A DNA stretch of 64,000 nucleotides from Flavobacterium beibuense F44-8 (GCF_000769915.1 NZ_JRLV01000015.1:1-64000); one strand, 5' to 3'; counted from the first letter of the stretch, positions 16,766-25,238 are shown. Notes: generated from the sequence alone by a model not told the origin. Program-made: numbers and translations.

Positions 16766-18532
16766 ATGTCTGAACAAGTAAAAACACAAGAGGAATTTTT
16801 AAAAGAGTTTAACTGGCATAACTTCGAAGAAGGTATTGATCCTGTAGATGAGCAACACCTAAGAGAGTTTGAAGAGCTAGTTGAAAAAACTTTCATTTCT
16901 ACTGATAATGATGAAGTAGTAGAGGGTACAGTAGTAAGAATCACTGACAGAGATGCTATCGTTGATATCAACGCTAAATCTGAAGGTGTTATCTCTTTAA
17001 ATGAATTCCGTTACAACCCTAACCTAAAAGTAGGGGACAAAGTAGAGGTATTAATCGACGTTCGTGAAGATAAATCAGGACAGTTAGTATTATCCCACAA
17101 AAAAGCACGTACAATTAAAGCTTGGGACAGAGTTATCAATGCTCATGAAACAGGTGAAATCGTTAACGGTTTCGTTAAGTGCAGAACTAAAGGTGGTATG
17201 ATCGTTGACGTATTTGGTATTGAAGCATTCTTACCAGGTTCTCAAATTGATGTTAAGCCTATCAGGGATTACGACCAATATGTAAACAAAACTATGGAGT
17301 TCAAAGTTGTTAAAATCAACCACGAATTCAAAAACGTAGTAGTTTCACACAAAGCGCTTATCGAAGCGGATATCGAAGTACAGAAGAAAGAAATCATCGG
17401 TCAGCTTGAAAAAGGCCAGGTACTTGAAGGTGTTGTTAAAAACATTACTTCTTACGGTGTATTTATCGACCTTGGAGGTGTTGACGGACTTATCCACATC
17501 ACTGACCTTTCTTGGAGCAGAATTAACCACCCAAGTGAAGTTCTTGAACTTGACCAAAAACTTAACGTGGTTATCCTTGACTTTGATGATGAGAAAACAA
17601 GAATCCAACTTGGTCTTAAACAATTACACCCTCACCCATGGGATGCACTTGATGCAAACCTTGCAGTAGGTGACAAAGTTAAAGGTAAAGTAGTAGTTAT
17701 TGCTGACTACGGTGCGTTTATCGAAGTTGCTGAAGGTGTAGAAGGTTTAATCCACGTTTCTGAAATGTCTTGGTCTACGCACCTAAGATCTGCTCAGGAT
17801 TTCGTAAAAGTTGGTGATGAGGTAGAAGCAGTTATCTTAACTCTTGACAGAGAAGACCGTAAAATGTCTCTAGGTATTAAGCAACTTTCTCAAGATCCAT
17901 GGACTGACATCACAGCTAAATACCCTGTAGGTTCTAAACACACAGGTATCGTTAGAAACTTCACTAACTTTGGTATATTCGTAGAGCTAGAAGAAGGTAT
18001 TGACGGTTTAATTTATATCTCTGACCTATCTTGGACTAAGAAAATCAAGCACCCATCTGAGTTTGTAAACGTAGGTGATAAACTTGATGTTATTGTTCTT
18101 GAACTTGATGTAGAAGGACGTAAATTATCTCTTGGCCACAAGCAAACTACTGCTAACCCATGGGATAAATATGAAGAGTCTTTTGCAGTAGGTACTGTTC
18201 ACACAGGTGAGATTGCTGAGATCGTTGACAAAGGTGCTACTGTAGAGTTTGGTGACGATATCGTTGCTTTCATCCCTACAAGACACCTTGAGAAAGAAGA
18301 TGGTAAAAAACTTAAGAAAGGTGAAAGCGCTGACTTTAAAGTAATTGAATTCAATAAAGAATTCAAAAGAGTTGTAGCTTCTCACACTGCTATCTTTAGA
18401 GAAGAAGAAGAGAAAAATGTTAAGGCTAACAACGAGTCTAACAACTCTAACAACAATGCAGAGAAAACCACTCTAGGTGATATCGATGCACTTGCTGAAT
18501 TAAAAGAAAGAATGGAAAAAGGTGAGAAATAA
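16766..18532 (+). CDS. rpsA: 30S ribosomal protein S1
   Basis: The 588-residue product has about six S1 OB-fold repeats, for example VEGTVVRITDRDAIVDINAK near residue 52, VLEGVVKNITSYGVFIDLGG near 218 and VKGKVVVIADYGAFIEVAEG near 303. Others are HTGIVRNFTNFGIFVELEEG and HTGEIAEIVDKGATVEFGDD. An Asn/Lys-rich tail ends the protein, as in other Bacteroidota S1. It binds mRNA on the small subunit and helps initiation. Codon use is strikingly regular (AAA, GGT, GTT), as expected of a highly expressed gene. Confidence 0.97.
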   Translation: MSEQVKTQEEFLKEFNWHNFEEGIDPVDEQHLREFEELVEKTFISTDNDEVVEGTVVRITDRDAIVDINAKSEGVISLNEFRYNPNLKVGDKVEVLIDVREDKSGQLVLSHKKARTIKAWDRVINAHETGEIVNGFVKCRTKGGMIVDVFGIEAFLPGSQIDVKPIRDYDQYVNKTMEFKVVKINHEFKNVVVSHKALIEADIEVQKKEIIGQLEKGQVLEGVVKNITSYGVFIDLGGVDGLIHITDLSWSRINHPSEVLELDQKLNVVILDFDDEKTRIQLGLKQLHPHPWDALDANLAVGDKVKGKVVVIADYGAFIEVAEGVEGLIHVSEMSWSTHLRSAQDFVKVGDEVEAVILTLDREDRKMSLGIKQLSQDPWTDITAKYPVGSKHTGIVRNFTNFGIFVELEEGIDGLIYISDLSWTKKIKHPSEFVNVGDKLDVIVLELDVEGRKLSLGHKQTTANPWDKYEESFAVGTVHTGEIAEIVDKGATVEFGDDIVAFIPTRHLEKEDGKKLKKGESADFKVIEFNKEFKRVVASHTAIFREEEEKNVKANNESNNSNNNAEKTTLGDIDALAELKERMEKGEK

Positions 18533-18556
18533 TCACTAATTCCTCTTTTAAATATC

Positions 18557-18587
18557 AAAGCCCTGACCATTGGTCAGGGCTTTTTTT
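18557..18587 (+). terminator. Intrinsic terminator of rpsA
   Basis: AAGCCCTGACC pairs with GGTCAGGGCTT around a two-base loop, followed by seven T residues. It lies 24 bases after the rpsA stop. Confidence 0.92.
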
Positions 18588-18639
18588 ATGTGCTGAGATA
18601 TTCAGATCCTATGTTACTAAGATTTTAAGGTTATACCAT

Positions 18640-18945
18640 CAAAAGCTAATGCCGTTTGCTTACTCAGATGTTGTCATTGCGAGCGTAATGTAATGAAGCG
18701 TGGCAATCTCATTTATAGTGTTATATAGATTGCGCGTCGTTCCTCCTCGCAATGACAGCAACGCTTTGTCATACTGACGATAGGAAGGATTTCTTTTCCA
18801 TTCCGACTGTAGCGGTAGCGAAATGGAGGAATCTCTTAATGTTGAATAGAGATGTCTCCTGCTGTTGACATGGCATACTGAACGTAATGACGGTTGAAGT
18901 TTTGTCCTTTTGTCTTGACATAAAAGACCGAAAAGGTCAAGGCTA
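18640..18945 (+). repeat. Mosaic repeat array 3
   Basis: Single copies of a module C end (AATGCCGTTTGCTTACTC), module A (GTCATTGCGAGCGTAATGTA ... CTCGCAATGACAG) and module B (TACTGACGATAGGAAGGAT, CATTCCGACTGTAGCG). It ends with the start of module C (GTTTTGTCCTTTTGTCTTGA). The last module is cut off where the upstream region of the TPR gene begins. Confidence 0.85.
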
Positions 18946-18992
18946 TGTTGCTGTGCGAAAATTTGTATATTAGCTTTTTAAACCTCCTTACT

Positions 18993-19532
18993 ATGAGATA
19001 TTTAACTTCACTGTTGTTTTTGGGTTTCTGTTTAACAGCTAATGCCCAAAATTATCCCAAATACAAAACCACAAGGGTGAAAGATACTGTGTTTGCCCAA
19101 CCGGAAAAGACCAATGAAATTATTATAGCTGAAACTCAGCTGGCAGAAGAGCCTAAAAGCGAATTTGATGAGCTTATAAGAAAGGGGAAAGAAGCTTTTA
19201 AAGAGGGTGATTACAAAAAATCAGTAAGTTATTTTACAGACGCTTTTAATGTCAGTACGAAAGATAATGAATGGTATGCATTAGAATGTAGAGGTAATAC
19301 TTATGTAGCGATGACGGATGTTGATAAAGCATCGGCAGATTTTACAAGGATAATTGAGGAAAACAGTACAATTCATAAAGGACACTTAGGGTATGCTCAT
19401 CTTATGAGAGCATGTTTAGCGCTTCAAACAACTGATAAAGAAGATGACTTGTATAGATGTGATGATTTTAAGAAGGCGAGAGAGTATGGAAATTTAAAAG
19501 GAGATAAAGCTATAGATGCCGATTGTGATTAA
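18993..19532 (+). CDS. Secreted TPR-repeat protein, paralogue 1 of 3
   Basis: A 179-residue product with a signal peptide (RYLTSLLFLGFCLTANAQ) and a linker NYPKYKTTRVKDTVFAQPEK. Then come about two tetratricopeptide-like helical pairs (FKEGDYKKSVSYFTDAFNV; DKASADFTRIIEENSTIHKG). A C-terminal DADCD ends it. The first about 55 mature residues are nearly identical in protein and DNA to the next gene, then the two diverge. I chose ATG 18993 because upstream in-frame codons lie in the repeat array. It is probably periplasmic with a scaffolding role. Confidence 0.72.
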   Translation: MRYLTSLLFLGFCLTANAQNYPKYKTTRVKDTVFAQPEKTNEIIIAETQLAEEPKSEFDELIRKGKEAFKEGDYKKSVSYFTDAFNVSTKDNEWYALECRGNTYVAMTDVDKASADFTRIIEENSTIHKGHLGYAHLMRACLALQTTDKEDDLYRCDDFKKAREYGNLKGDKAIDADCD

Positions 19533-19570
19533 AGATATTTACTTTTTTAAAATAATTAAAAATTATCCCT

Positions 19571-20116
19571 ATGTATAGATATGTATTTTTTGTCTTGTGT
19601 ATCGCTATAAGTTTTTCGGTAAATGCTCAAAATTATCCCAAATACAAAACTACAAGGGTAAAAGATACTGTGTTTACCCAACCGGAAAAGACGGATGATA
19701 TTATTATTGCCGAGACTCAGCTGGCAGAAGAGCCTAAAAGCGAATTTGATGAGCTTTTTGAAAAAGCACGCCAACTTGCCGTTGCTAAAGAGTTTAAACA
19801 GGCGATTACTATTTTTAACGAAGCCTTAGTTATAAGTCCGCCTGAAAATGAATATTTGGTATTACTTTTAAGAGGAAATTGCTATTTTTCACTTAAGGAA
19901 TTTGATCAGTGTATAAGTGACTATACCAGAGCTTTGGAAGAAACAAAGCTACCACATGAAAATGCAAAAGGAAATTTGTGTATGATGCGTGGACTGGCTT
20001 ATGGTTCGCGTGATGGTGAGGGAGATAAAGAGAGAAAATGTGCCGATATTGCTATTGCCCGTGCAACAGGAGCATTGGGTGGTGATAGATCAGTACTTGA
20101 TGCTGATTGTGATTAG
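19571..20116 (+). CDS. Secreted TPR-repeat protein, paralogue 2 of 3
   Basis: A 181-residue product with signal peptide (FVLCIAISFSVNAQ) and the same NYPKYKTTRVKDTVFTQPEK linker as its neighbour. TPR-like repeats follow (AVAKEFKQAITIFNEALVI; FDQCISDYTRALEETKLP), with the same DADCD end. It begins 38 bases after paralogue 1. The near-identical N-terminal DNA block (about 19630-19760 against 19030-19160) suggests recent duplication or gene conversion. Confidence 0.72.
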   Translation: MYRYVFFVLCIAISFSVNAQNYPKYKTTRVKDTVFTQPEKTDDIIIAETQLAEEPKSEFDELFEKARQLAVAKEFKQAITIFNEALVISPPENEYLVLLLRGNCYFSLKEFDQCISDYTRALEETKLPHENAKGNLCMMRGLAYGSRDGEGDKERKCADIAIARATGALGGDRSVLDADCD

Positions 20117-20181
20117 ATTACCGTACTATGCTTGTGTATTATACGTTATAATTAATACCTTAGCCCTTAAATAAGCTTACA

Positions 20182-20718
20182 ATGAAAAGGATTTTTTTAA
20201 TACTGATAGTTTTATTTACCTATACCGGCCTACAGGCACAGGAGTATGCTAAGCACAGAGTTAAAAAAGGTAAGGCAAAAACCGAGCAGGAAGCCACAGA
20301 ACAGCCTGATGTACAAAAACCTGTGGTGACCGATACTGTTGCAAAAGAAGTTCCTGTTGACGATGATTTTGAAAAGCTAATGCGAAGAGGAGCAAAAGAG
20401 GTGAGTACCCGTAAATACCTGGATGCCATAGCGACGTTTAATAAAGCAATGGCCTATAACCGAGAAACCGCACGTGTTTTGCGTTGCCGTGGTGAGGCTT
20501 TTTACAGTAGTAAAGATTATCTTAGCGCTATAAAAGATTACACCGAGGCTATTGAACTGGGGACTGATTACCCGGGGGAGGTATATTACTCTCGCGCCAT
20601 GTGTAAGGCAAAGCTAACCGAACCCGACTATGAGGGAGCCTGCACTGATTTTAAAAAAGCAAAAGAGCTGGGCTTTACCATAGAAGGACGCGATGTAATA
20701 AGCCTGTACTGTAACTAA
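20182..20718 (+). CDS. Secreted TPR-repeat protein, paralogue 3 of 3
   Basis: A 178-residue product with signal peptide (FLILIVLFTYTGLQAQ), a lysine/glutamate-rich linker and TPR motifs. These are YLDAIATFNKAMAYNRETA and YLSAIKDYTEAIELGTDYPG. It is more distant from paralogues 1 and 2 but keeps the order DDDFEKLMRRGAKE / FDELIRKGKEAF and a terminal cysteine. It belongs to the same gene family and possibly the same transcript. Confidence 0.7.
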   Translation: MKRIFLILIVLFTYTGLQAQEYAKHRVKKGKAKTEQEATEQPDVQKPVVTDTVAKEVPVDDDFEKLMRRGAKEVSTRKYLDAIATFNKAMAYNRETARVLRCRGEAFYSSKDYLSAIKDYTEAIELGTDYPGEVYYSRAMCKAKLTEPDYEGACTDFKKAKELGFTIEGRDVISLYCN

Positions 20719-20741
20719 ACTTAAAACAACACCTTACAACG

Positions 20742-21173
20742 ATGGATAAAAAAAGTATTATTTACCATATTTTAAAACGATCATTTCAGGTTTTTTTAAT
20801 ATTTACGTGCTTTATGGCATTGGTTAAAATCGTTTCACTGTTTTCTCCTTTTGAGTCGATTCTGTTAAGTTGGGAGTTAGCATTACCTATATTACTGTTT
20901 ACATTTATTGTTGTAAGGAGTAACGTTATTCGTTACAGGAAATGGAAAAATGGTGAAGAGGTTGGAAATGTAGATCACCCTGCTGTTACATTGTTTGTTA
21001 AGAGATGTTTGCAGCTCTTTTATATTTACATAGTGACGGGGATTACTTTATATGTGTTTGGTCTCAATAAGGGGTTACCTAATACTGTAAATATTTTACC
21101 TGTTGTGTGGTTTGTATTGATTATTGTTTGGGATAATATTAAACGGTACAAACAAAACAGGTCAGAGGCATGA
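20742..21173 (+). CDS. Four-helix membrane protein, unknown
   Basis: The 143-residue product has four hydrophobic segments (about residues 14-32, 43-61, 84-104 and 112-128) and a basic loop (RYRKWKNGEE). Its stop overlaps the next gene's start (ATGA at 21170-21173), so the two are translationally coupled. The family is not recognised. Confidence 0.65.
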   Translation: MDKKSIIYHILKRSFQVFLIFTCFMALVKIVSLFSPFESILLSWELALPILLFTFIVVRSNVIRYRKWKNGEEVGNVDHPAVTLFVKRCLQLFYIYIVTGITLYVFGLNKGLPNTVNILPVVWFVLIIVWDNIKRYKQNRSEA

Positions 21174-21733
21174 GGTGGCTTACATCAATATTGCTTTTTT
21201 TTGTTTTTCAACAGGCAAATGCACAACGACTGCCTGTAGGTGTAAACCGTATTGAGTTGTATAAAAAAGCTGCCGATTCACTTTTGTTTGAACATACGGG
21301 TATATCAAAGCTTATTATAAATAAAATGACTGCTCCCGGTATTGTTAGGGCTTTTGATAATACTAATAAAGCTAAAGTTAAACAGGGATTAGTGATAACG
21401 ACCGAATATCAGTTTTTATCTGTAGCAAACAAAAACTATCAATATGCATTAGGACATAAGTTTTATATCCTTCAATATGATAATGAAGATAATGCAATAA
21501 AAGCATTTAAAGTATTAATAACAGAAGGAACTCAACAACAGGGCGCACCCGGTTTGACTTATACAAACGATTTTATTTTTAGAAAAGCTCATTTAATTTA
21601 CTGGGTCAATACAGCGTGTATGTATTCTTTTGAAAATCATATGAAGCTTGTTAATACACTTAAAAATATATTTGAAGTACAAAATCCCGGATTGTTATGT
21701 GAATGTGGTGGTTATTGTCATGAAGAGCAGTAA
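21170..21733 (+). CDS. Secreted hypothetical protein
   Basis: A 187-residue product with a signal peptide (TSILLFFVFQQANAQ). The body is an alpha/beta domain (YQYALGHKFYILQYDNEDNA) with a cysteine-rich end (LLCECGGYCHEEQ) that could bind metal or form disulfides. It is coupled by a 4-bp ATGA overlap to the upstream membrane protein, suggesting a membrane-periplasm pair. The family is not recognised. Confidence 0.65.
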   Translation: MRWLTSILLFFVFQQANAQRLPVGVNRIELYKKAADSLLFEHTGISKLIINKMTAPGIVRAFDNTNKAKVKQGLVITTEYQFLSVANKNYQYALGHKFYILQYDNEDNAIKAFKVLITEGTQQQGAPGLTYTNDFIFRKAHLIYWVNTACMYSFENHMKLVNTLKNIFEVQNPGLLCECGGYCHEEQ

Positions 21734-21821
21734 GCTTTCAGCAATATAATTTATTCACTATTTTTAGCGTTATAAGTTAACAACCAGTTTTTTTTAACAC
21801 ACCTATTAAAACCTTTGATTT

Positions 21822-22424
21822 ATGAAAAAAGCAGTTTACTTAGCCTTTATGGCGGCAATGGGAACAGGGATGATTTCCTGTAGTACCGAAGACGCTATGG
21901 ATAACGATACTACAATCCAACAGAAACAGGCAGAAGCATCTATAGAGGCGTATAAAGGAATGGATTTCTCCAACCTGTTTACTGATGTACACTGGAACCT
22001 GAATATCGACTTTTCCTTATTGTACAGTTATGCCAATATGAAGGAGCTAAAAGCTAAATCTGATAAAAACCTTACCGAAATTATTGATGAGTTTAGAGAT
22101 CTTATTGCCGAAAAGGAAGAAAACGGTATTACAGATATCGTTGCTACCATTGAGTTTAAAAATGGCGAGGCTCGGGTTAAGCAGTATCTTTTTCTGGATA
22201 ACAGTTTAATGAAAGAAAAGGTAGAGTTTGTTGGTAGGGATGGGGTAGAATCTATAACCAGCGGAGAGTACAAAGCGCCAAATTCAATACTTACTACTAC
22301 TGTTGACGGCGTTATGCCTACGGTAAGTGATTATTTAGTAAACAGCCTGCAAAACAGCGATAGTGTAATACTGCAGTTTAAGGTTAATGCTAAAGCCGGT
22401 AATGGCGGTGTTTATATCATGTAA
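21822..22424 (+). CDS. Lipoprotein, unknown function
   Basis: A 200-residue product. MAAMGTGMISCSTEDAMDND gives a lipobox with Cys near residue 20 followed by acidic residues. The mature part carries a basic/acidic helix (LTEIIDEFRDLIAEKEENG) and beta strands. It ends in a strong terminator. The family is not recognised. Confidence 0.65.
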   Translation: MKKAVYLAFMAAMGTGMISCSTEDAMDNDTTIQQKQAEASIEAYKGMDFSNLFTDVHWNLNIDFSLLYSYANMKELKAKSDKNLTEIIDEFRDLIAEKEENGITDIVATIEFKNGEARVKQYLFLDNSLMKEKVEFVGRDGVESITSGEYKAPNSILTTTVDGVMPTVSDYLVNSLQNSDSVILQFKVNAKAGNGGVYIM

Positions 22425-22451
22425 ACTAAAAACAATACCTATATAAAATGA

Positions 22452-22487
22452 AGAAGCCTGCTAGATATAGCAGGCTTCCGCGTTTTT
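22452..22487 (+). terminator. Intrinsic terminator after the lipoprotein gene
   Basis: GAAGCCTGCT pairs exactly with AGCAGGCTTC around AGATAT, followed after a few bases by TTTTT. It closes the + strand operon before the hairpin cluster. Confidence 0.85.
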
Positions 22488-22536
22488 GATAAAAATAGAT
22501 ATAGAGTAAAACAGAGTAGAGTAAAGTTTAAATAAG

Positions 22537-22629
22537 TTAAAAAATTGCCCAAGAGACTTATAAGTTCAGCTGTGATCCCCCATGATAACGCACCTAACTA
22601 GCTCAAGGGCAATTAGAATAACAAAGTAA
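22537..22629 (-). ncRNA. Candidate small RNA 1 of the hairpin cluster (with promoter box)
   Basis: On the minus strand, AATTGCCC (complement of 22607-22614) and GGGCAATT (22543-22550) would pair at the two ends of a 72-nt element, followed by six T residues. The internal core AGCTAGTTAGGTGCGTTATC maps to 22584-22603 and a GGGGGAT run follows. A promoter-like TTACTTTG lies just upstream on the same strand (22622-22629). There is no ORF of note. I infer a terminated small RNA; expression is unproven. Confidence 0.45.
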
Positions 22630-22695
22630 TACTAAATATTAATCTCAAATAAGAACGTATATTAATCGAAGCACCGTGGTGCATTGTTTACAGTT

Positions 22696-22773
22696 TTAAA
22701 AAACTGCCCGAACGTATTGGCCTCCTTTAATCCCTCATGACGCAGGCTGCACCTCATTTCAGGCAATTTTTTT
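22696..22773 (-). ncRNA. Candidate small RNA 2 of the hairpin cluster
   Basis: Minus strand: AAATTGCCTGAAA (from 22757-22769) pairs imperfectly with TTCGGGCAGTTT (from 22701-22712), and T-tracts flank both ends, so it could terminate in either direction. The core is more diverged (GAGGTGCAGCCTGCGTCATG) but the following GAGGGATTA resembles GGGGGATTA in element 3. A palindrome GCACCGTGGTGC at 22671-22682 lies between elements 1 and 2. Confidence 0.35.
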
Positions 22774-22912
22774 TGAAGAAAATATATAATAGTAGGGACT
22801 ATTGTTTTCCCAAATAGCATTTAAAAATGCTGCCTGTTTTGCCGATAGGTAAGGTTACGGCCTGTATGTTTAAATGTGTTTGCCATAAAAGGCATTCACT
22901 TAATGACAATCT

Positions 22913-23018
22913 TTAAAAAAAAATTGCCCGAAAGAAAGTTAGTTTGTAATCCCCCACAATGATAACGTACCTAGCTTGTTTTGCTTTCAGGCAATTAGTA
23001 TATAAAATAGCAAAGTAA
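22913..23018 (-). ncRNA. Candidate small RNA 3 of the hairpin cluster (with promoter box)
   Basis: This is the best-formed member. On the minus strand AATTGCCTGAAAG (from 22984-22996) pairs with CTTTCGGGCAATT (from 22922-22934), followed by nine T residues. The core is AGCTAGGTACGTTATC (22961-22976) with GTGGGGGATTACA after it. A TTACTTTG box (23011-23018) lies upstream on the same strand. The element resembles candidate 1 in ends, core and upstream box. Confidence 0.45.
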
Positions 23019-23035
23019 ATTCCTCAATAATACTT

Positions 23036-23251
23036 TTAAATAAATCCGATAAAACTTATTACACACTTGCAAACCCCTACAGGGACAAGCAAGGCAACCA
23101 AAATGAATGCTATTATTTGCCACCAGTTCTTAATTTTTTTTGAAAAGGCGTAATTCAGCATTGTTATAATAATAAGCGATATGATAATCGCGGTAAAAAA
23201 CACATATATTGTTAGTATGCCTAGACTATGGGCTAAAAAAAACGGTTCCAT
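23036..23251 (-). CDS. Small membrane protein, 71 residues
   Basis: The short protein has two long hydrophobic stretches (GILTIYVFFTAIIISLIIIT and WWQIIAFILVALLVPVGVCK) and a third hydrophobic end. A basic loop lies between (FSKKIKNWW). It sits between hairpin elements 3 and 4 on the same strand. An ATG start is present. No family is recognised, and the small size keeps confidence moderate. Confidence 0.5.
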   Translation of the reverse strand: MEPFFLAHSLGILTIYVFFTAIIISLIIITMLNYAFSKKIKNWWQIIAFILVALLVPVGVCKCVISFIGFI

Positions 23252-23301
23252 AATTTTAATACAGTTAAAGTTGAAAAAGCAAATTGTCTAAAAAGAGTAA
23301 A

Positions 23302-23391
23302 CAAAATTCTCCCCCGGCGCATTAGCAAAAGCTATTGCACTTAATTAGCTGGCAAACAGAATTTAGGGCAGCACTTAGCTAGGGTGCTGTC
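23302..23391 (-). ncRNA. Candidate small RNA 4 and adjacent hairpin
   Basis: Minus strand: AAATTCT (from 23358-23364) pairs with AGAATTT (from 23304-23310), enclosing AGCTAATTAAGTGCAATAGC (23331-23350), which resembles the core of element 1. A G-rich GGGGGAG precedes the 3' arm. Next to it, CAGCAC (23369-23374) and GTGCTG (23384-23389) form a separate hairpin whose loop contains TAGCTAG. This copy is degenerate and lacks a long T-tract. Confidence 0.35.
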
Positions 23392-23423
23392 ACATAACTG
23401 TTTTTAATGTGGTAGTGATTTTT

Positions 23424-23825
23424 TTAGTTGGTTAACCCGGTACCTGTTTTAAAATCAAGCAGGTCTTTTACATATTGCGGCTGCAAGTGCATGTATTCGT
23501 CACAGCTTTGTAAAAGTTTGGAGTAACCTCTTTCTACAGCAGCCCAAAAAAGTTGCTGCTCATCATCACACAGGCTGCATACTTCAAGTCTTCGGCAAAT
23601 GGTTTTATGCTCTAAACTGTCAATAAAACCCCATCCCATTTCGTAGCGTTCGTTAAAACCCTGCGGTGGAATGTGCGACTTTAGCCTATTGATTAGGTTT
23701 TTAGAAGTGGCCTTTGGGCTAAGGCCTGCTAACTCGTTTAAAGTGAGCTTAATGATCTCGTCATAACCTTTCCATTTGATGGTAAAGATTTGACCGGAAC
23801 TTAGTTCGATAAATCCGCTTAGCAT
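23424..23825 (-). CDS. Hypothetical protein, 133 residues
   Basis: A soluble product with no signal peptide. It has a beta-rich start (FIELSSGQIFTIKWKGYDEI) and a helical middle. A CxxC (EVCSLC) followed by DDEQQLFWAAVERGYSKLLQ ends the recognisable part. It is upstream of the small membrane gene on the same strand and may be co-transcribed. I do not recognise the family. Confidence 0.6.
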   Translation of the reverse strand: MLSGFIELSSGQIFTIKWKGYDEIIKLTLNELAGLSPKATSKNLINRLKSHIPPQGFNERYEMGWGFIDSLEHKTICRRLEVCSLCDDEQQLFWAAVERGYSKLLQSCDEYMHLQPQYVKDLLDFKTGTGLTN

Positions 23826-23916
23826 GTTTGTAATTTGTTTTTGGTGGATAATTATTGGTTGGTTGGTTTGTGTGTATTCAAATATTTTATTGCATTAGTT
23901 TTTTAATTTTAATGTT

Positions 23917-24162
23917 TTATGTTATCCCTACTGTTCCGTATGGGATTTCTTTATCGTCGTCTTTTTCTATCACTATGCCGTTTACCGTTAGCGGAATTTG
24001 CTGCACTTCTTCAAACAAATTGGCCTGTTCCAAAATCACCGTGTTATAATCCTGCGGATTTAACAAAAGTTTATGGGTTGTGTTAAGGCCCTTTTCAGTA
24101 ACTACATCTTTAAGTGCTTGTAAGCTAACGTTTTTACCTATATATTTTAAATGTGTCTTCAT
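23917..24162 (-). CDS. Hypothetical protein, 81 residues
   Basis: A small soluble protein: MKTHLKYIGKNVSLQALKDV, an asparagine/leucine segment (HKLLLNPQDYNTVILEQANL) and an acidic end (IEKDDDKEIPYGTVGIT). It lies 91 bases upstream of the 133-residue gene on the same strand. The family is not recognised; the ATG and coding-like composition support it. Confidence 0.55.
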   Translation of the reverse strand: MKTHLKYIGKNVSLQALKDVVTEKGLNTTHKLLLNPQDYNTVILEQANLFEEVQQIPLTVNGIVIEKDDDKEIPYGTVGIT

Positions 24163-24278
24163 AGGTTGCTTACTGATTTGATCGAAAATTAGTTAAAATT
24201 TTATAAAAGATTGTTTAATTAAAACCAAAAATCGATGAACGACGTAAATCTTCCTATAAAACGTTAATTTTTCCAATT

Positions 24279-24839
24279 ATGAAAAACCTTAAAAGAATTT
24301 ATCCGATTGCAATAGTGGCTTTTATGCTGCTTTTAGGTACGGTTTCCTATGCGCAAAAAACCGTTATGGTAGGTGGTGCACCTATGTATCCTACTAAAGA
24401 CATTGTAGATAATGCCGTAAACTCTAAGGATCATACTACCCTGGTTGCGGCTGTTAAGGCTGCCGGACTGGTAGAAACCCTTAAAGGTGCCGGACCGTTT
24501 ACCGTGTTTGCTCCAACAAACGAAGCTTTTGACAAATTACCTAAAGGAACTGTAGAGACCCTTTTAAAACCCGAAAACAAGAAAATGCTTCAAAGTGTAT
24601 TAACTTACCATGTGGTGGCTGGTAAATGGAGTGCTGCCGATGTTGTTAAGGCTATTAAAAAAGGTAATGGTAAATATGTCGCAAAAACAGTACAGGGCGG
24701 CGAACTTACTTTTATGCTTGATGGTAATGATGTATGGGTTATGGATGAGAAAGGCGGAAGAGCTAAAATTACTATTGCCGATGTGAATCAGAAAAATGGT
24801 GTTATACATGTAATTGATACTGTATTAATGCACAATTAA
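24279..24839 (+). CDS. Secreted fasciclin-domain protein
   Basis: A 186-residue protein with a signal peptide (residues about 1-25, ending VSYAQ) and one FAS1 domain. The signatures are [20 protein letters not shown] (H1 region), [14 protein letters not shown] and [12 protein letters not shown] at the end. FAS1 domains mediate adhesion or matrix contact. It is a single gene with its own terminator. Confidence 0.92.
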   Translation: MKNLKRIYPIAIVAFMLLLGTVSYAQKTVMVGGAPMYPTKDIVDNAVNSKDHTTLVAAVKAAGLVETLKGAGPFTVFAPTNEAFDKLPKGTVETLLKPENKKMLQSVLTYHVVAGKWSAADVVKAIKKGNGKYVAKTVQGGELTFMLDGNDVWVMDEKGGRAKITIADVNQKNGVIHVIDTVLMHN

Positions 24840-24903
24840 AATAGTTTGGATTTCATATACATGATTTAATCAGTGTATGGTTTGGTTTAAGTTGATTTAT
24901 GTA

Positions 24904-24935
24904 AAAAGCCCCGATTGATAACCGGGGCTTTTTTA
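24904..24935 (+). terminator. Intrinsic terminator after the fasciclin gene
   Basis: AAAAGCCCCG pairs with CGGGGCTTTT around a 9-base loop, then a T-rich run. Confidence 0.88.
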
Positions 24936-24944
24936 TTTTTTTGT

Positions 24945-25230
24945 ATCCTGACGCTAGGAGGATCTCTTTTCATTCCGACTGAAGCGATAGTGTAATGGAG
25001 GAATCTCTGAACTTTGAATAGAGATGTCTCCTGCTGTCGACATGGCATACTGAGCACAAAAGGGCTCCATACTACGCTGATTCGTTTTGTCATTGCAAAA
25101 GTAATGTAATGGAGCGTGGCAATCGTTATTAGATTACTTCGTCGTTCCTCCTCGCAATGACGCACAGGTTGTCATCCTGACGATAGGAAGGATCTCCTTA
25201 AAAATTTAAAATTCATCATTTATAATAATC
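24945..25230 (+). repeat. Mosaic repeat array 4
   Basis: A module B copy (CTGACGCTAGGAGGATCTC ... GAGATGTCTCCTGCTGTC) is joined by a short CTCCATACTACGCTGATTCG segment, also present at 131-150. Module A (GTCATTGCAAAAGTAATG ... CTCGCAATGACGC) and a further partial B follow. It ends in the AT-rich tail AAAATTTAAAATTCATC immediately before the SRPBCC gene's stop. Module C is absent. Confidence 0.85.
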
Positions 25231-25238
25231 AAAAAGAT

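Noticed and set aside
22537..23391. Hairpin elements considered as integron attC sites
   Set aside because: A chance ACCTAAC resembles one attC box, but the matching GTTRRRY box is missing and the elements have terminator-like T-tracts. No integron integrase is in the window.
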